In this document: one piece after another, positions 39,072 to 51,199 of the stretch
How the letters are laid out: every line of letters begins with the position of its first letter
How positions within the stretch are numbered: position 1 is the first letter of the stretch
NCBI GenBank assembly: GCA_026874595.1
Contig: CM049316.1
Span: 70,392,176 to 70,456,175, forward strand
DNA: 64,000 nt
Direction: 5' to 3'
Origin: Sipunculus nudus
Lineage: Eukaryota; Annelida; Sipuncula; Golfingiida; Sipunculidae
Program-made: the position numbers and the translations under genes
The notes under the pieces: model-generated
Told to the model about the DNA's origin: nothing
The model's database searches: none
The model's input: only the letters and a program-made list of their open reading frames with translations

Positions 39072-39876
39072 GTATTGCGTCTCCCAAGATAACGTCTTCA
39101 TCGCCGGATTTGCCAACGGAGGGATGATGGCGTATCGTCTGGCATGTGAAATCGGACACCGGATCAAGGCCATCAGTGTCTACGCAGGCGCACTGCTGTT
39201 CCGCGACACGCGGGAATGCACAGTCGAGTGCATGGGATACCCAACGACACAGAATAAGTGCTTTAATACACTCAAATGTAACAGGGAAAATATTGAAAAC
39301 TTACCGCCGATTTTCGAGTGCCACAATGACCAACATCCAGTGTCGGTTTTACATATGCACGGCCTGAAGGACCCAAGAACGCCATTCAAGGGAGGCATTG
39401 GTAAAAAGAATATTGAGGAGGTAAACTATTTACCCGTGGAACTGACACTTGATTACTTGGCCAGTAAAAGCGGGTGTTCTGTAAGTAAAAAGGATATATT
39501 CCGAAATCGCACCAAGAATCGGGAGCAAGCGGTATGCATTGAGTATTTGGGATGTCCTCATAAAAGTTATCGTTTCGTTTTGTGTAAACTAACCAATGGT
39601 GGTCACTATTTACCTGGTATATCGTCGCCATTTTGCAATCCCAGGGATTCCCGCCGAAATGTGGATCGCTGCCGCGTAGCGGAACAGGAAATGGGGCCAA
39701 CGTCTGATAGCTTAGATTTCACTCAGATGTCTTGGGTTTTTTTTCGGAGGGCCATGGAGAATTCCCGGACCCCTCAGTGGGCTGCAAGAAACAATCATGC
39801 TTCTGTTGTTAACCTAATAACAACTTGGCACCTATGTCTAGCTATAATCTGGACAGTTGTTAAACTTTCCTTGTGA
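39072..39876 (+). CDS. Terminal coding exon 2 of the same hydrolase; catalytic Ser replaced by Ala; hydrophobic C-tail
   Basis: The acceptor TTTTCTCCTGCAG ends at 39071. The first G completes Arg165, and the reading continues YCVSQDNVFIAGFANGGMMAYRLAC without a gap relative to the family, so no exon appears to be missing. The nucleophile elbow, normally G-x-S-N-G-G, is GFANGG with Ala179 encoded by GCC at 39112-39114. The acid candidate D265 (HGLKDP) and histidine H343 (NGGHYLPG) are conserved, as is the late W-x-F-F (385-388). A cysteine-rich insertion holds C214, C218, C228, C234 and C248. N310-R-T is a possible N-glycosylation site. The last ~23 residues (VVNLITTWHLCLAIIWTVVKLSL) are hydrophobic and follow small or polar residues, which fits a GPI signal or a tail anchor; the lysine inside the tail is atypical for GPI. 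Total protein is 432 residues. No AATAAA was noticed within several hundred bases after the stop; ATTAAA at 40541 is a weak candidate. I infer a secreted or surface pseudoesterase, with A179 as sequencing error or family norm still open. Confidence 0.93.
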
Positions 39877-41337
39877 TACATTATAATTTAAACTACCCAT
39901 ATGAGCAGATATCTTGCATGTCAGGCATAATCCGCAAGTGACCTTCATAACTAATGTCTCCTTCATGTGACTTAAATCAGCCCCCCCCCCCCCTTTCCCA
40001 GTCACAGTCGCTAAAGAATGCATTTTTGAACACGACTCTTGGTTAATTTTCGTAAAAACTATAAATTTAATTAATATAAGTCTACTTTTTTTACCAATAG
40101 CCCTATTGACTTTACATGATAATTCAAATTAATCTTCTTCTACTGCATGTTATAACATTTAAAATCAAGGACTGAACGAAAGGGGAAGTGCTCCTACCTA
40201 GCACTTTTTGCTTTTTTGACTCAAAAGTCTGAACTTAACCTTTATAATTTCCCGTAGTCACTTCTGTTATCTTTTTTAAATAACGCAAATGTCCAAGGTA
40301 TACTTTATACAGTTGATCCCTATTTGTGCAGTGGATAAGGAAAAATATGCAAAGTAATTCTGAAGTTGTGCATTTTTTTAATCTAATGTTCTTTACCCGT
40401 CTCAGAATGTAAAAGCCAGATCCACGCCTATGTAACGAGTAAATAATTGAATTGATCCATCACTCATATCAAACCTGTTTACCATGTAACTTAATGTGGT
40501 ATGAGCGAGTATGCAAACATTCTGTTATATTTCTATAATAATTAAATATACATTGTAATATTTCTTCATAACTCATTCTTAATTTATGAATTTATTAATA
40601 TGTGATACATACAAATTCAAGATGTTTACACCTTAATTTTAAATTGTGGCAGTTATTGAGCACCCTCTTGAGCTAAATTTTCCGAACCCAAAAGTGAAAC
40701 CAGCGTTATTGTTCCTCATGTAATATTGCTACCGCTCAACCATTCGGGCCACCCTTCTGCCGTTTCTACTCAAATCAACCTCTTCCAGTTTTAGAATTTT
40801 TGGGCTGACAGTGCTACTTCCCATTTGTAACACTTACAATCAATCTTTTTACATTTTTAGGAAACACCTATTCACATTTCACGCTCGCATGCTTTCAAAA
40901 TAATACTTATTCCGAAAAACACCCAGAATTAAGTAATTTGCTTGGAAACAACATTCGAACAGACCACATTGTCATTTAACTACATACGCCGCTGTATGAT
41001 GAAGCCCCGCTGCATTGTGGGGCTTGGATTTCGATGCCCACAAACCTTAACGGGTAGAGTCGAACCTTTGTGAATCGGATTCTGAGCAATGTGCCATCCA
41101 GTTTTCATGGTGCAATGGTTTATAACAAACCGAACTCTGCCAGTCTTTAATGGCGAGAGAAACTGTCATCTGATTGGCCGTGGTTTCCTTGACTGACAGT
41201 ACAAAGCGCAAGACTTTTGGCTAGGAGTGATTACATTTTTAATGATGTCAGGTATGATCGCGCTCCACAGAAATACCTTAAAGGTAACATTTTGCGTTAT
41301 TTCATAAAAAGTCACCAGGGTTGACAGCCTTTGATCG
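39877..41337. other. Downstream region, likely containing the 3' UTR
   Basis: After the stop codon no AATAAA was noticed in the next several hundred bases; ATTAAA at 40541-40546 is a possible polyadenylation signal. A C13 tract lies at 39981-39993. No other gene was seen. Confidence 0.4.
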
Positions 41338-41465
41338 GGTATCCTTGCAATAGTATCCATCTTAATTTACTGATTTTTTTTATCCTTGCAAAAGTAGCCA
41401 TCTTAATTGACTGATTATTTTTAATCCTCGCAGTAGTAGCCATCTCGATTGACTGTTTATTTTAA
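41338..41465 (+). repeat. Three tandem ~42-bp units
   Basis: Successive units read ATCCTTGCAATAGTATCC, ATCCTTGCAAAAGTAGCC and ATCCTCGCAGTAGTAGCC, each followed by ATCTTAATT(G)ACTGATT or a close variant. Confidence 0.8.
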
Positions 41466-42595
41466 CGTTCCAGCATACAGCCGGCAGCAGTCAAGGTTGG
41501 CTGTTTTGCATCAAACCACTGACCTTGACTGACAATTGCGGGGCTGAAGTATTGTCATTTTTCGAATTTGAATGAATGTGATCGCTTATGTATTGTCAAA
41601 GGTAGGTATTTTGTTAGTTTGTGGTATGCTAAGTTCAGGGTACCCCAGTGAGATTACTTTTTAAGATATGCCTAAAAGTTAAAAAAAAAAATTAAATTAC
41701 TTTTTTATATATCTCTGTACTTCCTTTCTATGCTGAAATACGTTTCAAATGTATTTCATTCCCATGAGGTAGATTTCAGGTTCATTTATATGTAAATTCT
41801 AAGAGACGCCTACGAGTTAATATTTGCAGTGTCCAGTGTTTATATGCGTAACAGATTTTAATGTACACAGTGGTAAAAATATTTTTTAATGTTTATTTAA
41901 TTCTAAACCAATATTTCATATCATTTAAATACACTCCGGCTAAGGACACTCGAATTCTACGTCTTAGGCCACACTCCCAAAAATATTAAAATTCCCCACA
42001 AACTAAAAAACTTTGGAGCAAGCTTTTTTTCTGTTTGTCTGTTTGTGAAATTTGCCACTTTGTAAAAAGCATATGAAAAAGTGTCACCAGTTTTAAATAG
42101 TATGATTATGTAATGTATTTTATAGTAGGGTTTTACGGATAAAGCAACAGCTGCATTATGAACACATTAAAAACAAATGTTAATTGGCGGAAGATAGGAG
42201 CTACGGTTCCGTAGAACCGTTATTTTTGGTGTAGCCTTGCCAAAGGTGACCTAATGCCATGTTGTATGCTATTTGTTTTTGTGAGCCGTATGTTTCGCAC
42301 AAAAATACTGAAGGAAAAAAGTGTAATGTTACGAAATATAACAACATTATGATAAGGGTATACTTAAATAAGTACTTGTTCTTTAAACAACCGCTCTTGA
42401 ATCCAGAATTAAAATGATTAAGAATCTTTGCTTTGATGTGATTGATTTTTGTACTGCTGCAAATATATTTACATCCTAAAAGACATACTTTTCGTGTTAT
42501 ATTTATTCTCACGGACCGATTTATTCTCGTGCATGTGTGTTTGTGTATTTTCTGCACAATTATCATGAATTATCATAGTCACTACAATTGTTGAA

Positions 42596-42730
42596 GCAAC
42601 TTTTCACGATATTTTAGTTCAGCTGACTTTCAGTCATCCTGAGCTGTATCACCCTTTGTCTTTCCGTTGGCCGTCTGACAGTCCGTTAGCAGGGCACAAA
42701 CCGTAACCGTTAGTCCTAGACATCAAGGGA
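42596..42730 (-). repeat. Dispersed-repeat end related to the tail of the 2815-4380 array
   Basis: Its reverse complement reads TCTAGGACTAACGGTTACGG, then CTAACGGACTG...GACGG and GCTCAGGATGACTGAAAGTCAGCTGA. This parallels about 4268-4375, including the AGCTCGG-ATGA-TTCAGTCAGCT block. It shows that the tail belongs to a dispersed family. Confidence 0.6.
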
Positions 42731-42879
42731 GGTCACATAAACAGTATCCATGGACACCTGAAATTTGATCACTGCGACGTATATCCACCGAGCTATAAGG
42801 ATCGTTTATGCACCAAGAATAATTAACTATATATGATACACTATCTCTAGTATAATTAATGCATGAAATTCCATGATGT

Positions 42880-43390
42880 TTGCTTGTTTTATTGATCAAG
42901 GACAATTCCATCAGTTGCTTGAGACTAGTGGCGCAACCTATATTTTCTTTTTAATTTTTTTTACGGTTTATTTTTCTATTTTTTGTACCGTCATATTCCA
43001 GCAATCGTTTCAGTTGCTTAGCTATGGTTTCATTTGTTTCCCTAAAACGTTGTTTATTTATTGATCATGACTAGTTTATCAATTCCCGAAGACTTTTTTT
43101 CTATTTTATAAAATATTTCCTCTTTTTTGTAGCTGCCACATTACATCAATGGTATCTGTTTCTCACCTGTAGTTCCATCTAGTGGCCCGAAACCTGGTGT
43201 GTTTATGATCATGACTAGGTTTGTTAGGTCCTAATGATGGATGGAGCACCGGTTTTTTAAAGCTATGTTTTATTTTAATTTTAAAGCAGCCAAATAACAT
43301 TGATGGTATCAGTTTAGCATTTTTGGTTTAATCTTGTATTCTGAAACCTGGTGTATTTATTTTCCGTTAATTTCTGGGCTAAACATCCAG
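42880..43390 (+). repeat. Diverged ~150-bp tandem repeat, 3-4 units
   Basis: Blocks such as CATTACATCAATGGTATCTG / ATAACATTGATGGTATCAG, GAAACCTGGTGT and GATCATGACTAG recur at about 150-bp spacing. The open frame at 42873-43064 is T-rich repeat sequence. Confidence 0.55.
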
Positions 43391-44279
43391 CCGTTGCGCT
43401 CATCTTATTCTGAACAGCAGAATTTGCTTTTGGTCTTGTTCTGAGGTTTTTTTTATCTTTTCCTCTGTATATAGACAAGCCTTGTTTCGTTCTTTTTTTT
43501 TATTAATCAAGATTGACCTGTGCTGTTTTGTCAATTGCTTATTGGGCTTGTTTTATTTTGCTTGTTTAAATATATAACTGTCCGATTACGGCAAAATCTG
43601 TTTAATGCAACATAGGTTTTGTCAATGAATGTTGGGACTTGAAAACATTCCTGTTAGTAAATGTCCAGTTATGATTAATGATTTTACTTCTCTTCAGAAG
43701 ACTGTTTAACAGAGTCAAGTATAACGTAAGACACAGCAAGTCAACATGTGTCTTGTAATTTGGAGTCATCGGAACCATCCTTAGCTGCTAATTGAGGGAT
43801 TTGATATTTTTCAGTCTAGACATATATTTTATGTGGGACCATATAACTGGTAAAAGTCGGTCTCCCTCTAGACTTAATTTATCAGGGCTACCCAATCACT
43901 ATTCACAAATAGCCGCTTAATAAATTTCCGTTAACCATGTTCCGAGAAATCGAATGAATTAATTTAAAAGGTTTTTTTTTTTCTTTTTACCTTTTTTTTT
44001 TGTTTCGGTTAAGCACTTGAACGCTGTTTATATGTTTCTTGTTTTAGTTTTCCAATATTACTTCAGTGACTTCTAGTCATTCGGCTAACTAAAGAAACCG
44101 ACAACTCTTACGCAATATCATTTTAAAAGAAATATTTCTTCCTGTTTGTCAATACGAATTCCTTTCACACAAAATACATATATCAACAAAGGCTTCATTC
44201 ACAAAATTTTCTATCGGCAAGATTATGTGCGTTTGTAAGAGCTTAAATCAATATATCTTTTTTAAGTAGAGGACGTAAG

Positions 44280-44460
44280 AGAGCATACATCATAAAATGC
44301 AAACAAACATGTACACAAATCCTTTGAGAGAAGACCTTTGACAGAAAAATTTTGACAACAAAAGTTTCACAACACAAATCTTACAGATGAACTTTGACAG
44401 GTGAATTTTGACATAAGAACTTGACAGCAGAATTTTGACAGCTGCTTTGCGTCAAAAGAC
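44280..44460 (+). repeat. Degenerate TTTGACAG-word tandem repeat
   Basis: TTTGACAGAAAAA, TTTGACAACAAAA, TTTGACAGGTGAA, TTTGACATAAGAA, CTTGACAGCAGAA and TTTGACAGCTG follow in a roughly 15-20 bp rhythm. Confidence 0.6.
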
Positions 44461-44612
44461 CCACTAGAAAGTTCTCTCCTCCCCGGCGGTCAAGCTAAAG
44501 TTATCATTTAATAGACTCCGTTTCCTTACCTGTATTGTTGTTCCCTCAGATAGGCTACATCTCCTTTTTAAACTTATTTATGGAATCGATAATTCATCCT
44601 TCTTGAACAACT

Positions 44613-44946
44613 TAAGGGCGTAGGCAGAATTTATGGAAGCGGGGGGGGGGGAGGGGGAGGGGAGGGGGGTGCCAGGATGCAGCAGCATCTCTGCTGGACA
44701 GAGTGCATACAAACACGACACACATACATACAAACAGACAAATAATCAATCATTTGTTGCCTACAGATGAAAGTGTACAGTAATGAAAGATAATGTAAAC
44801 AAAACTGCTATTTTTACATATTTAAGATTACTTTTATACTTTACTTTTCTTGGCAGATGATTAATGTCTGGAAAGTTTTCCTCAGTATTATATGCAACGT
44901 AAGATAGGGGCGTTACACCTGCGGCACTCCCCTGGCTACGCCCCTG
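44613..44946. mobile_element. hAT-like MITE, decayed left end
   Basis: The right end GGCTACGCCCCTG is the complement of the hAT-type terminus CAGGGGCGTAGCC. The left end TAAGGGCGTAGGCAG matches it with a few changes. No clear 8-bp duplication remains. Inside lies a long interrupted G tract (44641-44669). Confidence 0.5.
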
Positions 44947-47619
44947 CGACTTCCGTTCTTTGATGTTCTTAAATATTTATCAACACAGCTATCCCTTTGG
45001 TGGCGTGGTCAGCTTGCATAACAGAAATTAGAGTTAACAGGTCAAAATCACGCTTAAAACACTTGCCTGGCTACAGGGCATACATAACAAAGTGGGAGCA
45101 CTCAAATGTGCTTACCGTTATTTAATTCCATTGTTTTACCCCAAACAAAACCAGTCTCAGGGGATCGCGGGTAAAAATGTGTTTATTATGAAAGATTAAT
45201 TATTTTTAATCTATAGTTTTATGTTACAAATTATGTTAAGGAAACGATAGTATTACTATTTAAGTTACTTCCAAATGTACAAAATTAAGGGTTTAGTTTT
45301 TCGCTGTTCAATTATACAGATTTTCAAGAAAATGTCGATAAAAGTTTTTATTGTTATCACTTTATTAACTTTGTAATGCCCAAATGTATTCATATAAATG
45401 GAACTTTTTTATAAATCGCCAAAGTTGTGTTGAGAAACAACATCGGCGTTTTTAAGTGGTCTCATAAAATTAACTATACAATTCTCGATAATACCCTAAA
45501 TACTCCTCATAATGTTTCATTTCAGCAAATGGGTGTGAAAAAATAGTTCTGTGATTAAATATGTCACGGTAAAAAATATATCCCCTAATGTGCTCTCCTT
45601 GTTTCGCAATGTGAAAAATAAAATGTTTAGTGATGTTTATTGCACATATAAAAAGTGAATCTTCGTTTTATATATGAAATAACTTTCATGTATATAAAAT
45701 GTAGCGTGGGGGTAAATACAAATTTATTGTCGATTGGTCTCCTAAAAATCCGTTTCTTGTAGTCTTGTAGTTTCATCATTGCCTTATTTTTTGTAAAACA
45801 AATGAAAATAAATCTCGGAGATTGAAAAAAAAATGTTACGATTTGAAGCACTGTGATATTACATGTTGCACCAGCGTGGCAGCGCCGGCTGACACATGCC
45901 AGGGAGATGAAATGGACGTGCCGTGGTAAGATGTACACGGCGGTCCCATTGGAAAGAAAAGTAAATAAAACCCCGATTTTACCGTCCTGTGGACTTGATC
46001 TACGCCACCCGTGAGAATTCTAAAAGTATATTTGCTATGTCTGCGTACACTTTTTCTCCCGTACTGAATTACTGGATAATTCAGAAAACAAACAGCGGGA
46101 TGTTTATAGACCAGTGCGACTGCGACAGTCGATTTGGAGATGTTCATGTAGATTTAGTATTATGCCAGGCACGACCTTGTAACGGCTAAAGCTCCCTGGA
46201 GTCGTGAGAGTAGTCACTATATGGATGTTAAAATGACACCAAAGGCCTTCAAATCACTCTTTAAAAGACGGCTCCGTGTTACGCGTTATAAAAATACGAG
46301 AGCTGTGCCATTCATTAAAATACGGAAATGGGACATTTTTTTAAAGTTCTTTCGAGGGATTATGATGGTGTATAGTTTTGATGTATGCTGGTAGTTTCGG
46401 ATTTTTGGTTGTCGTAAAGTTGAATTGCCACTGTATAAAGACAAGTGACAATATACATGGTGTTTTATGAATGAACGCCTTCAGGGAAATTTCTCTCCGT
46501 GCGTGAACCACGTCAACTCAAACTAATGGTTCAATAAAATGTAAACATCCGGAAGATGAACCATGATCTTGACACGGTTCCTGGATAAAAAAAAAATATG
46601 CGGCAATATGATGACGCTATTTGTAGGCATTGGATTAAGAGTGGAAACATCATTGTGACAAACATTTTTGTACCTGGAGGAGTAAAAAATATATAAATTA
46701 TTGATGTTCTATGAGTATGACGTTTGAGAAAAAAAAAACGTATTTTGTATTCCAGAGGACATATTTAAAGCTTAATTATTCCATGGACTTTAAGACACCA
46801 TAATACGGATTTAAGGGGTCCTTTTGCCTGCCTTATATATAGGCTTATGGACTATTGTGGCCTACCTGGCCGCCTGGCCGGCGTCTCGGCGTTCACAGGT
46901 TACCTAAAAAATGAACTAAACTTAGATACATGTACTTCATATCTTCAGGACAGATTTATATAAACTATTGCTTAGATTAAAAAATGTGTCACTTGACCTA
47001 CTTCTCAAGGTCACAGAGCTATATCTAGAAATAAAAAATTGTGACCTTATTTCTGAGGAACCTTCGACTTGATCGTTATGAAATATAAGATGTTTATTGG
47101 GCTTGACAGCTTTACAGCCTGGAGGCTTAATTTATACCTATATTTATCCCCTATTTTTAATTTTTGACTAGTAAGCAGAAAATTAAAAAAAAAATAATTA
47201 AACATAAATACTTAACTTCTGGCAGGGGCATGGGCAAGGGCGCGGCAGACCCCCCCCCCCCCCCCCCCCCCACCGCTATCCAGTACTCCCAGTCCTCGTG
47301 AAATTTTACTTATCTTATTTCAATATAAAAGTGTGCACATGTAATTAATATGTTGTTTATTGATAATTTTATATTTCATTAGGTTTCATCCTGTAAATAT
47401 AATATTTTTAAATATCTTCTACAATTAATATTTCAAATAACAATTAAAACTTGAGGTTTAATATAGGTTTAATATGTTTATATATACTTGAACAAATCAA
47501 ATACATTTGCAGTAAAGGTTTTATTCATGTATTTTGCCACATTCTTAAGAACCAAATGTAACTATTCAACAATAAACATACCATGAAGAGGCCCGAAAAG
47601 ATCAGAATATTTTTGCACG
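44947..47619. other. Non-coding, repeat fragments only
   Basis: A fragment near 46985-47070 contains CAAGGTCACAGAGCTATAT and GTGACCTTATTTC, words shared with the 155-bp unit family. CAGGGGCATGGGCAAGGGCG next to a C22 tract at 47223-47271 looks like a hAT end without a found partner. The minus-strand frames at 45627-46147 have no recognised domain. Confidence 0.4.
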
Positions 47620-48015
47620 TCGGCGTACGGACTTGAGTCTGGTTTCGAGTCCAACATTTTAGGGACTTGTACTTGCTCTAGACAATCCTGGACTGGGACT
47701 TGTTTTCAGAAGGAAGGACTCGAGAAAAAGCTCCGTGTCCGGTAGGGAAAAGCTCTGTCAGATACTTTAAAGACACGCACATGAGGACTATATTTACCAA
47801 GTTTTAGGGCGGCATCCGGAGCTTGAGTAATTTAACATTCAAGTAAATACTACGTGTAAACTTAGAAATAAATGCACATGATAATCACAAATTTCCTTTT
47901 GAAGTTTCTTTAAAAGAGGGGATTTAACTCGGACTCGGGTTCAATGTGACTTGTACTCGAAGAAGGTGGATTTGGAATCGAACCTTAAGGACTCGGACTT
48001 CATCACCGGTACTGT
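47620..48015. mobile_element. Decayed relative of the 53690-54050 hAT MITE
   Basis: It carries the same distinctive blocks: GACTTGTACTCGAAGAAGGTGGA, GGACTCGGACTT and GACTTGAGTC. Its right end TTCATCACCGGTACTG parallels CTACATCACTGGTATGG. The left terminus is eroded. Confidence 0.5.
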
Positions 48016-48692
48016 GGTAGACCGATACTTTGAAGACGTGCTTATAAAACTTAAAAACATTTTTTGTCTAGATTTTAATATAATATATAAGCAAATCTTA
48101 ATTTTTCTAACGTACAGTTTCCTAGTAATGTACATGAGAACTAGAGAACAGAAAAAAATAATAAAATTCTTGTTTCCTTTTAATTGTCTCTATCATTTTA
48201 AAAAATATACTTACTTTTTACCTCTGCATTTTCATATGTCTAAGTCACCCTGCTCGAGTGTTGAATTCTGTGAATAATGATTGAGAATACTTTTATCGAA
48301 CATTAATATGATTATGAGACTGTGCTAGAAATCCTCAAAAGCTGGAAAACTTACTTTGCGAAAGTCCAATAATTAACCTGATATGTCCGTGCTATATTAG
48401 CTGAGCAGGCACAAAATAAAGAGGATCATTTTTCTAACTTGATATGTAGCCAGATTTAATTGAAAGCGTCTGCCCTTTAATGGGAAAAGTTATCCTTTAT
48501 TTCACTTACGCTAAAATTAGACAAGATGGCCAAATCAAAGTACATTAAGACCAAACAGAACCAGGTACGCTGTACTTGACCTAATACAGAAACCAAAAGT
48601 AAAGTCTGGGAGGTAATTATAGAACATTAAAGCAATTTATCCAACACAGGTAAAAGGTCTGGAGCGTAATCTACAAGAACATTTACCTTAAT

Positions 48693-49025
48693 GTGAAAAT
48701 TGGTATTGTGTACTTTAGTAATGAGGATCTACAAGGCAGGGATTCTGTGATCCCGGGTCCTCTGTCACGTTCCTGTCCTTATTCGGCCCATCAAGAGTCG
48801 ACGATTAACGCGCTTATCGTGTTGTCCCGCTTGCTGGCTTCCGCTGGCCAGCCGCCCTCCAGGAAATCATGCTAATCCTGACCCGGCCACAACCAGGCGG
48901 CCTTCAGTGAAGCGGAATCGAAATGGATGCTCTGTCTGATAATACGCTCACTTGACACGAGATGTGACTGTGTAAGACTTTGTATATACATACATACATA
49001 CAAACATACATACACACACATTTAT
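48693..49025. other. GC-richer non-coding stretch ending in (CATA)n
   Basis: The 60-codon open frame at 48693-48875 has no recognised domain. A TACATACATACATACA tract lies at about 48986-49015. Confidence 0.4.
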
Positions 49026-49029
49026 ATAT

Positions 49030-49759
49030 TGTTACAGATGTCTGTGTGCAGGGATGTTCCATGTGTTGTTGACATTTGGTTCGTGTAGCAAGCATAGCTC
49101 GTTGCCATGACAGCATCACCTGGCCGAGCCGGGCCGGCCCACAGATGAACCCTGACATGTAGAAACAAAGCATTCTTGTTCTAGATGTTTCCTGTAACGC
49201 GTGTGTTCTGTGTAATATGTATTGTTCTTTAGATTGTTCGGGAAATGGAAAGTTCTCGGCTTGAGATTAGAAGCTATAAATAGGGGCTGGGTTTTAGAGC
49301 CGAGAGGGAGGTGAGAGAATATTTCAGCGGACACACAAAAGAGTGAACCTTTTCCTAATATTGCGGCAGTTACAGCTTTTCTTCTAAATTTGTGACCGAT
49401 TTTGTATGGTCTTCAGTCTTCACTGCCGAGATTTCACTTTGGATTACAGTGGAATGATTTTGTGATTACATTGGGCTGTTGTTCTCTGGAAAGATTTGTG
49501 TGAACCGTTCATCCGGTTTATACATTTTAAAGGACTTGTCGATGTGGAAGTGGTGGAATCCAGGTGCTGTGCACTTTGTTTATTTTGCTGTGTGATTACA
49601 TTGATTTGCTGTTATATTGTTGTTGTACTGTGTATTGTATTGATTTAGTGTATGGTAATGTTAGGGATGTTTTAAGAATAAATAATAGTTATTTGTTAAC
49701 ATAAAACCACTGACTTCTTTGTTCATTCCCCTAGACATTTCACGCTGTATAGTGTTACA
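49030..49759 (+). mobile_element. Solo-LTR-like element, copy 1
   Basis: It begins TGTTACAGATGTCT and ends GTGTTACA, so has TG...CA termini. It carries TATAAATA at 49275-49282 followed by GGGGCTGGG, and AATAAA at 49677-49682, as in an LTR promoter and polyadenylation region. A diverged copy in opposite orientation lies at 59425-60232, sharing GAGAATATTTCAGCGGACAC, TTGTTCTAGATGTTTC and GTAATGTTAG..TGTTTTAAGAATAAAT. No gag or pol sequence is attached. A 5-bp duplication is not evident, and a shared GAATCT after the 3' end leaves that boundary uncertain. Confidence 0.55.
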
Positions 49760-49854
49760 GAATCTGATTTATTTATCTCCATTACCAAATGTATGTTCGT
49801 CACGACTACGTGATCTGTTAATATTAGGTTCCGTAACAATATATATATATATAT

Positions 49855-49990
49855 ATCGCTGGCGACCCGGGTTCGATTCCCGGTGTGGCTTTGAGAGTTG
49901 GTTGTAGTTGCCCGTCCAAGGTTTCTCCGGGTCCTCCAAATTCCTCCACCCTTACTGACTACCGAGCTCAAACATCCGAGACATTAGTTA
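49855..49990 (+). mobile_element. tRNA-derived SINE copy, family B (5' part replaced by (AT)n)
   Basis: CGCTGGCGACCCGGGTTCGATTCCCGG holds a perfect T-arm (CCGGG-TTCGATT-CCCGG) and B box. It continues into GCCCGTCCAAGGTTTCTCCGGG and CCTCCAAATTCCTCC. The same order occurs on the opposite strand at 56405-56600. The tRNA 5' half with the A box is absent here, next to an (AT)n run. Confidence 0.65.
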
Positions 49991-51129
49991 TTATAATTAG
50001 TGTAAAGTAAATAAAGTTTATTTTTAATCAGTCAGTTCTACGTAGTCAGAATTTTGCAAAACTGATGTCAGAATGCTCGGTGGTTTGACAAAGTCGTTCT
50101 TAGATAATGAAGAATGTTTTTTTTTATACAAGGATTGTACACATTTTAATTCAGATGAGTGTTATTTGAAATTGGAAACACGGGTTTTATCTATTAATAT
50201 AAGTTTATCACAGGTCCATAATGCTGTATGATAAACAGTTCTTTGTCCTGTGCTATTCAGTTTGTAGAAATCCCGGAACTTGCTATACAAAGCAGCGGTT
50301 AGTGCGAAGGAGACGTGGAACGACTGCAGGGTATAACAGCCGTGTGAGGGAGTGTAAAAAAAGATGAAATTGCAGTTCAATCTTCACTTATCAGATGACA
50401 CCAGGGCTTGGATCCTAATTATCTGTATATGTTACAACGCCTAAGGACACGTACTTAATTTAGCCTCAGTTATCATAACGAAATTCTAGAACTTCCAGCA
50501 ACTTAAAGACGTGTCTTACCATATTGTGTTGGTGTGCTGGCTTAGGATATTTTCATATGTGAACATACGGTCAAACTTGTTCATCCGACTTTAAATAAAT
50601 GATAATAAATAATATTAATTATTTATCATGGGACTCCGTGAACTTACACAGGTTGACGGAAATTCAGTGATAACTACTGACACCAAGTAAGAAAAGACGA
50701 AGTAAAACTGCCTATTTGCCTTTAACTAAGATCATCGTAATTGTTTTGACTTACGGAAAAGCTTTATAAAACGTAAGTAAAAGACCCTTGTTGTAGAGGC
50801 AGACTAATGCTGCGTTTTAACGATGCCATACAAAAAAAAATTGTTCTGCATATTGGATTCTCTTTTTTCTTAAGTTTTTTTTATATTTGCAAATAAAGAA
50901 CAGGTCCATAATATTGTTGCTCGAATTCCCTAAAACGATTCCTAATTGTATGAAAAACGGAATAAATTTCAAGAGTTCGTAGAACATTTATTTGTGTGTG
51001 TGTATGTGTGTGTTTAGCTGGAATAAATCCGGCTTTAAATAACTGCAGACAGTATTAAGATCAAGCGCAACTATTAAAAGAGGGATATATTAACAACATT
51101 AGTGCCGTTCACTCTGAATCACAACAAGC
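49991..51129. other. Non-coding, nothing recognised
   Basis: AT-rich sequence with a short GT tract near 50994-51014. No gene was seen. Confidence 0.45.

Positions 51130-51197
<68 letters not shown>
51130..51197. repeat. (TA)n microsatellite
   Basis: TA repeats with one AAA interruption at about 51138-51140. Confidence 0.95.

Positions 51198-51199
<2 letters not shown>

Noticed and set aside
39124-39876. Stand-alone 250-residue protein starting at ATG 39124
   Set aside because: That start would cut into the nucleophile elbow; a proper acceptor at 39071 and continuity with the exon at 16905-17398 show it is an internal methionine.
42201-42566. 121-codon minus-strand frame
   Set aside because: No domain, low-complexity AT-driven composition and no gene signals.
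49862-49895. Functional tRNA gene
   Set aside because: Only the T-arm half is present; the 5' half is an (AT)n run and the 3' side continues into a SINE body.
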